Shown piece by piece: positions 44,489 to 53,302 of a DNA stretch of 64,000 nt. How positions within the stretch are numbered: the stretch's first letter is position 1; each line of letters begins with the position of its first letter. The notes under the pieces are model-generated. The model saw only the letters and a program-made list of their open reading frames with translations, ran no database searches and was not told the origin of the DNA. Position numbers and translations under genes: made by a program. The stretch covers positions 1-64,000 of the forward strand of contig NZ_SUMB01000001.1 in NCBI RefSeq assembly GCF_005048155.1, in the 5' to 3' direction. This DNA comes from Streptomyces piniterrae. GTDB taxonomy: Bacteria; Actinomycetota; Actinomycetes; Streptomycetales; Streptomycetaceae.

Positions 44489-45160
44489 TCACTCCTCGTG
44501 CGGTCGGTCGCACTCCTGACGCGCCGTGCCGTCGTGCTTCCCGTGCCAGTGCGCCCGGCCCGGTGCGCAGCCCGGTTGGCCGCCGGGCGCTGGGGCGGGC
44601 TGCGCGCCGGGCCGGCGCACAGGGCGCTCGCGGGGCTCGTCGGGCTCTCGGGGCGGTACCCCACGGTGCGCGGGCGCCTTGCCATTGTCCCGGTCCGGGG
44701 CCGGCGGGGCGCCGTCGTCAGGAGCAGGGAACGGCCGGTTGCGGCTGTGCTGCCGGGCGCTCCCGTCACCCGCGCCGTCGCCCCCGGAGATCCGCCCCCG
44801 ATCCTGGTGCCGATACCGATCCCGGTCCGGATCCTGGGCCCGGACCTCGTCCGTACGGCTGCGGCTCCCCTCCGACACCGACGGCGGCCCCGCCGGCGCG
44901 GATGCCCCCGGCTGGGCTTCCGGCCCCGAGGACGGCCGCAACGACGGTGGCGACGACGGTGCGGGCACCACCAACGCCATCCGGTCGTCGCCGGGGGCTT
45001 GGACGCGGGGACCCAGTGGTTCCACGGAGGGCGAGGGCGGCCCGGGGGAGGGTTCAAGGACGGGGCGAGGGGCGTCGGTCGAACAGCTGGCGACGGTCGC
45101 CGCGACCGCCCCCGCCAGAACCGGCCCCGCCAGGATCGCCACAGCGAGTAGTCGGCGCAC
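44489..45160 (-). CDS. Putative secreted lipoprotein, proline-rich
   Basis: A 223-aa protein with an N-terminal signal (MRRLLAVAILAGPVLAGAVA) and a lipobox-like VASC near residue 26. The rest is Pro/Asp/Arg-rich, low complexity and probably disordered, without a known domain. The reading frame has a plausible GTG start at 45160 with a weak AAGAAG site. Because composition is unusual, the gene may be diverged or not expressed; the opposite frame gives no better candidate. Confidence 0.5.
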   Translation of the reverse strand: MRRLLAVAILAGPVLAGAVAATVASCSTDAPRPVLEPSPGPPSPSVEPLGPRVQAPGDDRMALVVPAPSSPPSLRPSSGPEAQPGASAPAGPPSVSEGSRSRTDEVRAQDPDRDRYRHQDRGRISGGDGAGDGSARQHSRNRPFPAPDDGAPPAPDRDNGKAPAHRGVPPREPDEPRERPVRRPGAQPAPAPGGQPGCAPGRAHWHGKHDGTARQECDRPHEE

Positions 45161-45394
45161 GCGCGCAACTCTTCTTGCCGCATGGGCGTTTGGGAATTCC
45201 CCGCAAGGGTGAACGGCGCGTCGCCGACAGGACCAGGGCCTGTCGAAGGCGGTTCCGCGCGGGAAGAGAGCGGCGCGTCACGGGTCGGCGGGGCGGCGCA
45301 GCCGGGACGGCACCGCGGGCCGGTGGCCGCTGGTCGCCACGTATGCTTCCGGGGCGCGGGGCACCCGGACCGCGGAACTACCCGAGGAGAACGA

Positions 45395-46300
45395 GTGAAG
45401 GTCGGCTGCATCGGACTCGGCGATATCGCCCAGAAGGCGTATCTCCCCGTAGTGGGCATGCAACCCGGTGTCGAACTGCATCTGCAGACCCGTACCCCGG
45501 CCACGCTCCAACGAGTCGGCGCCGCCTACCGCCTGACGCCCGATCAGCTCCACGGCGACCTGGACTCACTGCTCGCCGCCGGCCTCGACGCGGCCTTCGT
45601 GCACGCGCCGACCTCCGTGCACCCCGAGATCGTGACCCGGCTGATCGAGGCCGGCGTGCCGACCTATGTGGACAAGCCGATCGCCTACGAGCTCGCCGAG
45701 ACCGCGCGTATCGTGCGGCTCGCCGAGGACCGGGGGGTGGGGCTGACCGTCGGGTTCAACCGTCGCTTCGCACCCGGCTACGCCCAGTGCCTGGACCACC
45801 CTCGTGATCTGATCCTGATGCAGAAGCACCGCATCGGCCTCCCCGAGGACCCGCGCACCCTGGTGCTGGACGACTTCATCCACGTCGTCGACACGCTGCG
45901 TTTCCTGGCTCCCGGTGAGATCGAGCAGGTGGATGTGCGCGCCAGGATCCGCGACGGGCTGATGCACCACGTCGTCCTCCAGCTCGCCGGCGACGGTTTC
46001 ACCGCCATCGGCGCCATGAACCGCCTCAGCGGCTCCTCGGAGGAGATCCTCGACGTCTCCGGGCATGACACCAAGCGCCAGGTGGTCAACCTCGCCGAGG
46101 TCATCGACCACAAGGGGCAGCCGACCGTGCGCCGCCGCGGCGACTGGGTGTCGGTCGCCCGCCAGCGGGGCATCGAGCAGATCGTGCTGGCGTTCCTGGA
46201 CGACGTGCGGGCCGGCCGGCAGCCGTCCGCCAGGGACGCGCTGCGCACCCACGAGCTGTGCGAACAGGTGATCACCGAGGCGCTCGCGCGGACCGCGTGA
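45395..46300 (+). CDS. Gfo/Idh/MocA family oxidoreductase
   Basis: A 301-aa NAD(P)-dependent sugar or cyclitol dehydrogenase-like protein. The Rossmann domain begins VKVGCIGLGDIAQKAYLPVV, and the family motif is VDKPIAYELAETA, whose Lys is the usual catalytic residue. A C-terminal alpha/beta domain follows. Substrate unknown. GTG at 45395 has GAGGAGA. Its last 29 nt overlap the end of the convergent lnt gene. Confidence 0.88.
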   Translation: MKVGCIGLGDIAQKAYLPVVGMQPGVELHLQTRTPATLQRVGAAYRLTPDQLHGDLDSLLAAGLDAAFVHAPTSVHPEIVTRLIEAGVPTYVDKPIAYELAETARIVRLAEDRGVGLTVGFNRRFAPGYAQCLDHPRDLILMQKHRIGLPEDPRTLVLDDFIHVVDTLRFLAPGEIEQVDVRARIRDGLMHHVVLQLAGDGFTAIGAMNRLSGSSEEILDVSGHDTKRQVVNLAEVIDHKGQPTVRRRGDWVSVARQRGIEQIVLAFLDDVRAGRQPSARDALRTHELCEQVITEALARTA

Positions 46301-47819
46301 GCGAGCTCGCCCCCCGCAGAGCGCCGATCAGGCCGTAGCCGCCGTAGAGGACGAGGGCGCCCATCGCGCCGTAGAGGGCCCAGTCACCGAACCGTGTGTA
46401 CGGGCTGGTGCCGGTGGCCAGCGGCAGGTCGTAGACGGCGACCCCACTGCGGTCGGTGTCCAGCCGCCCGCCGACCGGCTCGCCGCGCGGCCCGTACACC
46501 GCGCTCACCCCGGACAGCGTGGCGTGCACCATCGGCCGCCAGGTCTCCGCTGCGCGCAGTGCTCCCAGGGAGGCGTGCTGCGCGGGTGCCCAGCTGTCCT
46601 GGAACGTGGCGGTAGAGGACTGGGCGATGATCACCTGCGCACCGTCGCGCGCCAGATTGCGGCTCATGTCGGGGAAGGCCGTCTCGAAGCACACCAGCGG
46701 TCCGATGCGCAGTCCGCCCGCCGCGGGGACCGGCATCACCACCTGGCGGGCGCCCCGCAGCCGGTCGGTGGTGGCGGCCTTGCCGACCCGGGTCGCCCAG
46801 CCCAGGACGGACCGGGCCGGTATGTATTCGCCGAACGGCACCAGCCGCATCTTCGCGTAGCGCTCGCCGGCAGGCCCGTCCGGACCGATCAGGACCGCGC
46901 TCTTGTAGATGCCGGGCCGGTCCGCATGGGGCGCGTCGGTGTTGACCAGCAGGTCCGCGCCGGTACGCCGGGACAGCGCGGCGAGGCGGGCGGCGAGGGC
47001 CGGGCGTGCCGCCGGGTCCCGGTAGAGACTGCTCTCGCCCCAGACGACCAGGCGTACGCCGCGGCCCGCCAGGGAACGGGTCAGCGCCTCGCTGCGGGCC
47101 AGCCGTCCTTCGGGGCCGCCGCTGAGGCCCGGCTGGACGATCGCGATCCGCACCGTGCCGGCGGGCCGGGGGAGCGGCGCCCAGAGCCAGGCGGCGGTGC
47201 CGGCGAGCGCGCACACCAGGAGTGCGGCGACGGCCGGCATCCGGGCCGCGGGCCGGGCGATCAGCTCGGCCAGCGCGGTGTTCACCGCCACGATCAGCAG
47301 GCTCACCAGCCACACCCCGCCGACCGACGCCAGCCGCAAAGCGGGCGGCACCTGCCACTGACTGGCGCCCAGCAGGCCCCACGGACCGCCCAAGTACTCC
47401 CAGGAACGCACCAGTTCGACCATCAGCCAGCCGGAAGGCACCAGTACCAGCGCGGCGGCACACCGGCCCGCGCCGGGCGCACCGGAGAGCAGAGCCCGTA
47501 CGAGCAGCCCCCATGGTGCCCACAGCGCGCCCAGCAGCAGCGCCAGTACGAGGATGAAGACATGCAGGCTCGGCAGCAGCCAGTGATGGACGGCCATCAT
47601 GAAGCCGGCGCCGCCCAGCCAGCCGTCCAGCGCCGCCCTCCGGGGCGTCGGCGCCGACATCACCAGCAGCAGCCAGGGGGCCAGGGCGACGTACGCCAGC
47701 CACCACCAGGCCGGCGCGGGGAACAGCAGCACCGGCAGCGCGCCGGCCAGCGCCGCGGCCAGCCCGCGTGACCAGGAGGAGGCGAGCCACCGCGCCCGGT
47801 TGCCGAGCGGTGTGGACAT
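46272..47819 (-). CDS. lnt: Apolipoprotein N-acyltransferase
   Basis: A 515-aa membrane enzyme that N-acylates the lipid-bearing cysteine of lipoproteins. The first 215 residues hold about six to seven membrane helices; the nitrilase-fold domain follows with the triad E262 (VVWGESSLY), K323 (YAKMRLVPFGEY) and C377 (GPLVCFETAFP). Streptomyces usually carry more than one Lnt, so this may be one paralogue. ATG at 47819 has GAGGGGAGA upstream; an ATG 9 codons earlier would include that site inside the gene. Confidence 0.93.
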   Translation of the reverse strand: MSTPLGNRARWLASSWSRGLAAALAGALPVLLFPAPAWWWLAYVALAPWLLLVMSAPTPRRAALDGWLGGAGFMMAVHHWLLPSLHVFILVLALLLGALWAPWGLLVRALLSGAPGAGRCAAALVLVPSGWLMVELVRSWEYLGGPWGLLGASQWQVPPALRLASVGGVWLVSLLIVAVNTALAELIARPAARMPAVAALLVCALAGTAAWLWAPLPRPAGTVRIAIVQPGLSGGPEGRLARSEALTRSLAGRGVRLVVWGESSLYRDPAARPALAARLAALSRRTGADLLVNTDAPHADRPGIYKSAVLIGPDGPAGERYAKMRLVPFGEYIPARSVLGWATRVGKAATTDRLRGARQVVMPVPAAGGLRIGPLVCFETAFPDMSRNLARDGAQVIIAQSSTATFQDSWAPAQHASLGALRAAETWRPMVHATLSGVSAVYGPRGEPVGGRLDTDRSGVAVYDLPLATGTSPYTRFGDWALYGAMGALVLYGGYGLIGALRGASSLTRSARAPR

Positions 47820-48145
47820 ACCGTCTCCCCTCTCGCCGGATGTCACCGGGTGTCGCCGGACGCGGCCCGTGTCCCGCTGGCGCCCGTCGGCGCCCGCCGG
47901 TATCCGCCGGTCGGGTGGCCGGTGGGCGCAAACGGCCAGTGTGCGCGGGCGGACCGATCAAGAAAAGAGTGCGTCCGGGATTCGTCTTTCGCGCCCGTCC
48001 GCATCCGTACGGGTCAATGCGACGGCCTGGGGTAGCGCACCGGTTAGGCGTCGATGCACCGCCACGGGTCCAGGCACCGCTACGAGGCGATCATCGGCGC
48101 GGGTCGATCACCGGCGTGGGGCAGGGCGGCGGCGTCCCCGGAAGG
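47820..48145. other. Intergenic region between lnt and the NTF2-like gene
   Basis: 326 nt. It holds GC-rich direct-repeat-like stretches (cggcgcccgccggtatccgc and similar) and a less GC-rich part near 47960-48010, probably the lnt promoter on the minus strand. I see no gene. Confidence 0.4.
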
Positions 48146-48628
48146 TCAGACGTTCGCGGCGCCTACCTGCCGCCACTTCTCCTGGACGACGACCTCCGTC
48201 AGCCGCCAGCCGTCGGGGGTGCGCCGGGCGGCGAAGCGGTAGCGGCCGGCGGAGGTGTGATCGGGGGCGGTGGGGCCGCCGGGGGTGCCCGCCGCCGGGC
48301 CGGCGAGCCGCATCGGGTTGAGATAGTCGGCCTGGACGGTGGCCGTGTCACCTGGGGCGCCGTCGTGCCTGGCGAGGGTGATACGGCGGTTGACGATCAG
48401 ATGCTGGCGGATGGAGAAGTGCCGCAGCATCTCGTCGAGCCAGGCCGCGATCTCCTTGGTGCCGCCCTCGATGCCGCCCGCCGAGCGGTAGTCCGCGCGG
48501 CCGTCGCGGGTGAACAGAGCCCGGTAACCGGGCCAGTCGCCGTCGTCCACGGCGATGGCGTATTCGGTGATCAGATCGTCGATGGCGAGGCGGTCCATGA
48601 CAGTCGAGTGTTCCGAACGCTGCGTCAT
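48146..48628 (-). CDS. NTF2-like/SnoaL-type fold protein
   Basis: A 160-aa protein of the nuclear transport factor 2 superfamily: RLAIDDLITEYAIAVDDGDW and YRALFTRDGRADY at the N-terminal helices, then RRITLARHDGAPGDTATVQA strands and a GWRLTEVVVQEKW end. Family members act as isomerases, cyclases or small-ligand binders; the substrate is unknown. ATG at 48628. The upstream gene is an ABC exporter in the same direction, 60 nt away, and might be co-transcribed. Confidence 0.83.
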   Translation of the reverse strand: MTQRSEHSTVMDRLAIDDLITEYAIAVDDGDWPGYRALFTRDGRADYRSAGGIEGGTKEIAAWLDEMLRHFSIRQHLIVNRRITLARHDGAPGDTATVQADYLNPMRLAGPAAGTPGGPTAPDHTSAGRYRFAARRTPDGWRLTEVVVQEKWRQVGAANV

Positions 48629-48688
48629 CGCCTCAGTTTTCGTTATGCGGAGGTCCCCGCCAAGGGGCGGGGACCGTCCGGCGCGCCG

Positions 48689-50659
48689 TTACGGGACCAG
48701 CGCCGTCGCACTGACGAATTCCGGGCCGGCGTCGGGGTCGGTGCCGGCATCCGGGCCGCCGGCGAGGACCTCGTCCAGCTCGGCATCTTGGCCGGAATCC
48801 GACGTGGCGAACTGCGTCCGGTACAGCTCCGCGTACCGCCCGTCCGCCGCCAGCAGCGTCTCGTGCGTGCCGCGCTCGACGATCCGTCCACCCTCGACGA
48901 CGAGGATCAGGTCGGCGGCCCGCACGGTCGACAGCCGGTGGGCGATCACCACCGCCGTCCGGCCCACCAGCGCCTCGGTGAGCGCTTCCTGGACCGCGGC
49001 CTCGGAAGTGTTGTCCAGGTGGGCGGTGGCCTCGTCCAGGATCACCACCCGCGGGTGCGCGAGCAGCAGCCGGGCGATGGTCAGCCGCTGCCGTTCGCCG
49101 CCGGAGAGCCGGTAGCCGCGTTCGCCGACGACGGTGTCCAGGCCGTCGGGGAGCGAGCCGACCAGCTCCTTCAGCCGGGCGCGGCGCAGCGCGTCCCACA
49201 GCTCCTCCTCGGTCGCCTCCGGCTTGGCCAGCAGCAGGTTCTCGCGGATCGAGTCGTGGAAGAGATGCCCGTCCTGGGTGACCATGCCGAGCACGTCACG
49301 GAGCGAGGCGGCGGTCAGATCGCGTACGTCGTGCCCGGCCAGCCGGACCGCGCCCGCGTCGGTGTCGTAGAGCCGGGGCAGCAGCTGCGCGATGGTCGAC
49401 TTGCCGGCGCCCGAGGAGCCGACCAGGGCGACCATCTGGCCCGGCTCGGCGCGGAAGGAGATGCCGTGCAGAACCTCTTCGCCGCCCCGGGTGTCGAGGG
49501 TGGCGACCTCTTCCAGGGAGGCGAGGGAGACCTTGTCGGCGGACGGGTAGCCGAAGCGCACGGAGTCGAACTCCACCGACACCGGGCCCTCGGGCACCGC
49601 GCGGGCGTCCGGCTTCTCGGCGATCAGCGGCTTGAGGTCCAGCACCTCGAAGACCCGTTCAAAGCTGACGAGCGCGCTCATCACCTCGATGTGCGCGCCG
49701 GACAGCGCGGTCAGCGGGGCGTAGAGCCTGGTCAGCAGCAGGGCGAGCGAGACGATCGCGCCGGCCTCCAGCTGCCCGTGCAGTGCGAGGAATCCGCCGA
49801 GCCCGTAGACGACGGCCAGCGCCAGGGCGGAGACCAGGGTGAGCGCGGTGACGAAGTACGTCTGCACCATCGCCGAGCGGACGCCGATGTCGCGCACCCG
49901 GCGGGCCCGGGTGGCGAATTCGGCGGACTCACGGGAGGGGCGGCCCATCAGCTTGACCAGGGTGGCGCCGGGCGCGGAGAACCGTTCGGTCATCTGCGTG
50001 CCCATCGCGGCATTGTGGTCGGCGCCCTCGCGCCGCAGGGCGGCCAGCCGTCGGCCGACCCGGCGGGCGGGCAGCACGAACACCGGCAGCAGCACCAGCG
50101 CGATCAGCGTGATCTGCCAGGACAGGCTCAGCATGACGACGAGGGTGAGCAGCAGCGTGACGATGTTGCTGACCACCCCGGAGAGGGTGTCGCTGAACGC
50201 CCGCTGTGCGCCGATGACATCGTTGTTGAGCCGGCTCACCAGCGCTCCGGTGCGGGTACGGGTGAAGAAGGCGACGGGCATCCGCTGTACGTGGTCGTAC
50301 ACGGTGGTGCGCAGATCCAGGATCAGGCCCTCGCCGATGCTCGCCGACAGCCAACGGGTCAGCAGACCGAGGCCGGCTTCCGCGATCGCGATGCCGGCGA
50401 TCAGCCCGGACAGGCCGACGACCAGGGCGGATGAGTCGCCGCCGACGATCGCGTCGACCACCCTGCCGGCGAGCAGCGGGGTGGCCACCGCGAGCATCGC
50501 CGTCACCGTGCTCAGCACCAGGAACCACACCAGACGGCGGCGGTGCGGGCGCGCGAAGGCCAGAATGCGGCGCAGGGTCGTGCGGGAGAACGGGCGCCTG
50601 CCCTGCTGCGCGGTCATCGTGCTGTGCAGCGAGTGCCAGGCGGTGACTTCCATGTCCAT
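48689..50659 (-). CDS. ABC exporter, fused permease and ATPase
   Basis: A 656-aa half-transporter of the type IV exporter (MsbA/MDR) kind. The six-helix permease spans about 30-340; the ATPase has Walker A GSSGAGKS, signature LSGGERQR, Walker B VVILDEA and the H-loop in AHRLSTV. The C-terminal tail is acidic. It should work as a homodimer exporting drugs, lipids or redox-active metabolites. ATG at 50659 has GGAGG upstream. The promoter contains a sequence close to a SoxR box, so induction by redox-cycling compounds is likely. Confidence 0.9.
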   Translation of the reverse strand: MDMEVTAWHSLHSTMTAQQGRRPFSRTTLRRILAFARPHRRRLVWFLVLSTVTAMLAVATPLLAGRVVDAIVGGDSSALVVGLSGLIAGIAIAEAGLGLLTRWLSASIGEGLILDLRTTVYDHVQRMPVAFFTRTRTGALVSRLNNDVIGAQRAFSDTLSGVVSNIVTLLLTLVVMLSLSWQITLIALVLLPVFVLPARRVGRRLAALRREGADHNAAMGTQMTERFSAPGATLVKLMGRPSRESAEFATRARRVRDIGVRSAMVQTYFVTALTLVSALALAVVYGLGGFLALHGQLEAGAIVSLALLLTRLYAPLTALSGAHIEVMSALVSFERVFEVLDLKPLIAEKPDARAVPEGPVSVEFDSVRFGYPSADKVSLASLEEVATLDTRGGEEVLHGISFRAEPGQMVALVGSSGAGKSTIAQLLPRLYDTDAGAVRLAGHDVRDLTAASLRDVLGMVTQDGHLFHDSIRENLLLAKPEATEEELWDALRRARLKELVGSLPDGLDTVVGERGYRLSGGERQRLTIARLLLAHPRVVILDEATAHLDNTSEAAVQEALTEALVGRTAVVIAHRLSTVRAADLILVVEGGRIVERGTHETLLAADGRYAELYRTQFATSDSGQDAELDEVLAGGPDAGTDPDAGPEFVSATALVP

Positions 50660-50726
50660 CGCGGCCTCCAGAGTGTCGCGGGTCGTCACGGGATCGATCG
50701 CCGTGGGTGACCGGCGACATGAAAGG

Positions 50727-50757
50727 AACCTAGGACCTAAACCAAACTTGAGGTCAA
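50727..50757 (-). promoter_or_regulatory. SoxR-box-like MerR-family promoter of the ABC exporter
   Basis: On the minus strand TTGACC (50757-50752) and TAGGTT (50732-50727) are 19 nt apart. The spacer region carries CCTCAAGTTTGGTTTAGG, whose left half equals the SoxR consensus CCTCAAGTT; over 18 positions 14 match CCTCAAGTTAACTTGAGG. Spacing and dyad fit activation by a MerR-family redox sensor. Confidence 0.65.
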
Positions 50758-50835
50758 GACATTCCCCTCGGGTCACCCTCCGGGGTACTTCGGCGGCCCG
50801 CGGTTCCCGCCGAGCCCGTCGCTACGATGATCCAC

Positions 50836-51669
50836 ATGCGACGCGGGGGCGGGGGCACAGCGATGGGACACGGGGACGGTGCGGGGGCGGGGGCCCGGGC
50901 GGCGACTCTGCTCCTCCCGCCGCGCCTCACCGCCTCGGCGGCCGGGCTGCGCGACACCGCCCGTCGCCGCGGACTGCGCACCGTTCAACTGCCCACCTTC
51001 GACCTCCCCGAAGGGCTGCGCGCCACCCATCTGCACGCCGGCCCGTCCTTCGCCGACGCCGTCGCCGCCCCCTTGGGCATCGCCCCGCTCGAAGCGCCGG
51101 AACACTGGCTCGCCGGCCTTCCCCGCGACCTCGTACGGCGCGAGATCCGCGCTCTCCCGATCCGCGACGCCCACGCGCTGCGCCGTCCCGTCTTCGCCAA
51201 GTCCCCCAACGACAAGGGCATCCGGGCCATGGTCTACGCCGACGGCACCCGGCTGCCCGGTACGGACGCGGTCGACCCCGGCACCGTCGTACTGATCTCC
51301 GACGTGGTGTCCTTCGGCGACGAGCACCGGCTGTACGTCCTCGACGGCGAGGTGCGCACCGGCAGCCGCTACGCCGAGAACGGGCGGTTCAGCCCCGGAC
51401 CGCTGGCCCCGGACGCGGCCGCCTTCGGCGCCGATCTGCTGGAGCGCTGCGGCACCACTCTGCCGTCCGCGATCGTCGTGGACGTCGGCCGCATCGACGG
51501 CCACTGGGCGGTCGTCGAAGCCAACGCGGCCTGGGCGAGCGGCCGTTACGCCAGTGACCCGGAGCTGGCCCTGGACGCCGTGCTGCGCGCCGCCGGCCCG
51601 ATGTCGCGGCTGACCGCCCGCGATCTGCCGTTCGTCAGGCCGGGTGCTCGCCGGCCCGGGAGGCGATGA
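50836..51669 (+). CDS. ATP-grasp domain protein
   Basis: A 277-aa protein with ATP-grasp features: RRPVFAKSPNDKGIRAMVY (nucleotide-binding lysines), VVLISDVVSFGDEHRLYVLD and SAIVVDVGRIDGHWAVVEAN with a final Glu/Asn pair. The N-terminus has a Gly/Ala-rich tail. Such proteins join a carboxylate to an amine; partners are unknown. TACGAT at 50823-50828 lies 7 nt before the ATG at 50836 and could drive a leaderless message; ATGs at 50827 and 50863 are alternatives. It overlaps the convergent HxlR gene by 35 nt. Confidence 0.8.
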   Translation: MRRGGGGTAMGHGDGAGAGARAATLLLPPRLTASAAGLRDTARRRGLRTVQLPTFDLPEGLRATHLHAGPSFADAVAAPLGIAPLEAPEHWLAGLPRDLVRREIRALPIRDAHALRRPVFAKSPNDKGIRAMVYADGTRLPGTDAVDPGTVVLISDVVSFGDEHRLYVLDGEVRTGSRYAENGRFSPGPLAPDAAAFGADLLERCGTTLPSAIVVDVGRIDGHWAVVEANAAWASGRYASDPELALDAVLRAAGPMSRLTARDLPFVRPGARRPGRR

Positions 51670-52150
51670 GCGGGCCGATCACCTGGGTGCCGGGCCCGAT
51701 CTGCCCGCCGGGGCCGGGGAGTTGGGTGGTGTTGTCCACGGTGAGCGGCTCGCCGCAGTGGGCGCAGGCGGCGACCATCGTGGTGTCGTGCTCGCAGGTC
51801 AGATGGTGGATACGGGCCGGCGGCCCGGCCTCGCCCGCATACCAGCGGTCGCCCCAGTTCATCAGCGCCAGCAGTACGGGGTAGAGCTCCGCCCCCTTGG
51901 CCGTCGCCACATAGTGCTCACGCGGCGGCCGCTCCTGGTAGCGCTCGCGGGCCAGCACGCCCTCCTCGACCAGCCGGGACAGCCGGGCTGCCAGGACCTT
52001 TCGGGAAACTCCCAGGTCATGGACGAGATCGTCGAAGCGGCCGATGCCGGTCAGCACATCACGCATGATCAGCGCCGTCCAGGCGTCGCCGAACAGGTCG
52101 GTGGCGCGGGCGATCGAGCAGGCCACGTCGGAGAGGGGGGTGCGGGTCAC
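51635..52150 (-). CDS. HxlR family transcriptional regulator
   Basis: A 171-aa winged-helix regulator: CSIARATDLFGDAWTALIMR with the family's early cysteine, then RFDDLVHDLGVSRKVLAARL and the wing ERYQERPPREHYVATAKG. The C-terminal part contains CEHDTTMVAACAHCG, a possible extra metal or redox site beyond the usual length (about 110-130 aa). HxlR proteins sense aldehydes, quinones or disulfide stress. Two inverted repeats in the gap to the divergent methyltransferase gene are its probable operators. Confidence 0.87.
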   Translation of the reverse strand: MTRTPLSDVACSIARATDLFGDAWTALIMRDVLTGIGRFDDLVHDLGVSRKVLAARLSRLVEEGVLARERYQERPPREHYVATAKGAELYPVLLALMNWGDRWYAGEAGPPARIHHLTCEHDTTMVAACAHCGEPLTVDNTTQLPGPGGQIGPGTQVIGPLIASRAGEHPA

Positions 52151-52167
52151 ATATCGAGGCTAGCCGA

Positions 52168-52218
52168 GTTCCCTCAAGAAACTAAAGATGTTACGTTCGT
52201 AGAGTTTCCTAAGGGAAC
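52168..52218. promoter_or_regulatory. Dual operator between HxlR and methyltransferase genes
   Basis: GTTCCCTCAAGAAACT (52168-52183) and AGTTTCCTAAGGGAAC (52203-52218) are inverted copies (14 of 16 positions complementary), and each is itself a partial palindrome. They lie in the divergent promoter region, so HxlR binding could control both genes. Confidence 0.65.
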
Positions 52219-52269
52219 TTGATTGCCGCGACCTGGTGTCCGTGTCTGCCATGAGCGAGGGAGAAGCCG

Positions 52270-53037
52270 ATGGCCAGCGCTCCACTGATCGAACTGGACT
52301 CACCCGCTCCGGAGGCGGTCGACGGGCGCCAGATCCGCGCCGTCGCCTTCCAGGGCGCACGCCTCGCCTACACGGAGGGGGCCTTGGCCCGCGAGGGCCG
52401 CGCCGCCTCCGGGCGCGCCCTGGTGGTGGGCAGCGGACGCGGTCTGCTGGCACGCGGCCTGGCCGGGCTCGGCTTCGACGTCACCGCCGTCGATCCGTCC
52501 GAGTCCGCGACGGCGATGGCGCGCGCCGCGGCCGACCAGGAGCGCCTCGACATCGACCACCGCACGGCGCCCGCCGAGCACCTCGACCTCCCCGACTCCG
52601 AGTTCGACCTCGTCTACCTCGCGGACACGCTGGAGATCACGTCGGCCCCCGGCCGCGTGATCGAACAGGCCGCGCGTGCCCTCAAACCCGACGGCCTCCT
52701 CGTCTACGACACGGTCAACCGCACGCCGGTCTCCCGCCTGGTCTACCTCGTCGCCTTCCAGAGCCTGCCCATGACCCGCGTCATGCCGGCCGGCCGCTAC
52801 GCCGCGCGCCGCCTGCGCACACCCGGCGAAGTCGCCGAGCACATGGCGCGCCATGGCCTGCACCCCGCCGATACCTGCCATTTCAAGCCATCTGCCGTAC
52901 GGAGTCTGCTGACCGCAGTCCTGGCGCGCCGCCGGGGCCGGATCACCGACGATCAGGTCGCGACCATGGTCAACTTCGAACTCGCCCCAGGTAGCAAGCC
53001 CTTGGTCACCTATCTCGGCTATGCGCGCAAGGCGTGA
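52270..53037 (+). CDS. Class I SAM-dependent methyltransferase
   Basis: A 255-aa cytosolic methyltransferase. Motif I is LVVGSGRGL (51-59), the acidic residue of motif II is in VTAVDPSESA, and a UbiG/Ubi-Coq5-like FDLVYLADTLEITSAPGRVI and ALKPDGLLVYDTVNRTP follow. The substrate could be a quinone-like or other small metabolite; UbiG-type 3-O-methylation is only a fold-level resemblance. ATG at 52270 has GAGGGAGA. Divergent from the HxlR gene, which probably regulates it. Confidence 0.86.
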   Translation: MASAPLIELDSPAPEAVDGRQIRAVAFQGARLAYTEGALAREGRAASGRALVVGSGRGLLARGLAGLGFDVTAVDPSESATAMARAAADQERLDIDHRTAPAEHLDLPDSEFDLVYLADTLEITSAPGRVIEQAARALKPDGLLVYDTVNRTPVSRLVYLVAFQSLPMTRVMPAGRYAARRLRTPGEVAEHMARHGLHPADTCHFKPSAVRSLLTAVLARRRGRITDDQVATMVNFELAPGSKPLVTYLGYARKA

Positions 53038-53302
53038 GCCCGGCGCCCGCCGGGCGTGGGGATCGCCCCCGTCGCCGCCTCCCGAGCATAGCTTTGAGAC
53101 AAACTGTTTTCGTTGCCCCGAGCGGGACTTGACGCCCTGTACGGCGGGTATGCCGTAGACGCGTAAGGGCACAGCCGACGACCCGGACACGTCGGATCCG
53201 CCAGGATCTCACCGGGCGCTCCCCTCACCTTCCGTACGCCTCCTCCGCACGCGCGTGGCGATTCCCGCGTCCCGCGCACTGGCACGAAAGTGGGTCGGGC
53301 CG

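Noticed and set aside
43129..45807. Very long plus-strand frame running across ung and later genes
   Set aside because: It is out of frame with ung, the TPR-like gene and the Gfo/Idh gene, all of which are recognisable. Composition is Arg/Ala/Pro noise.
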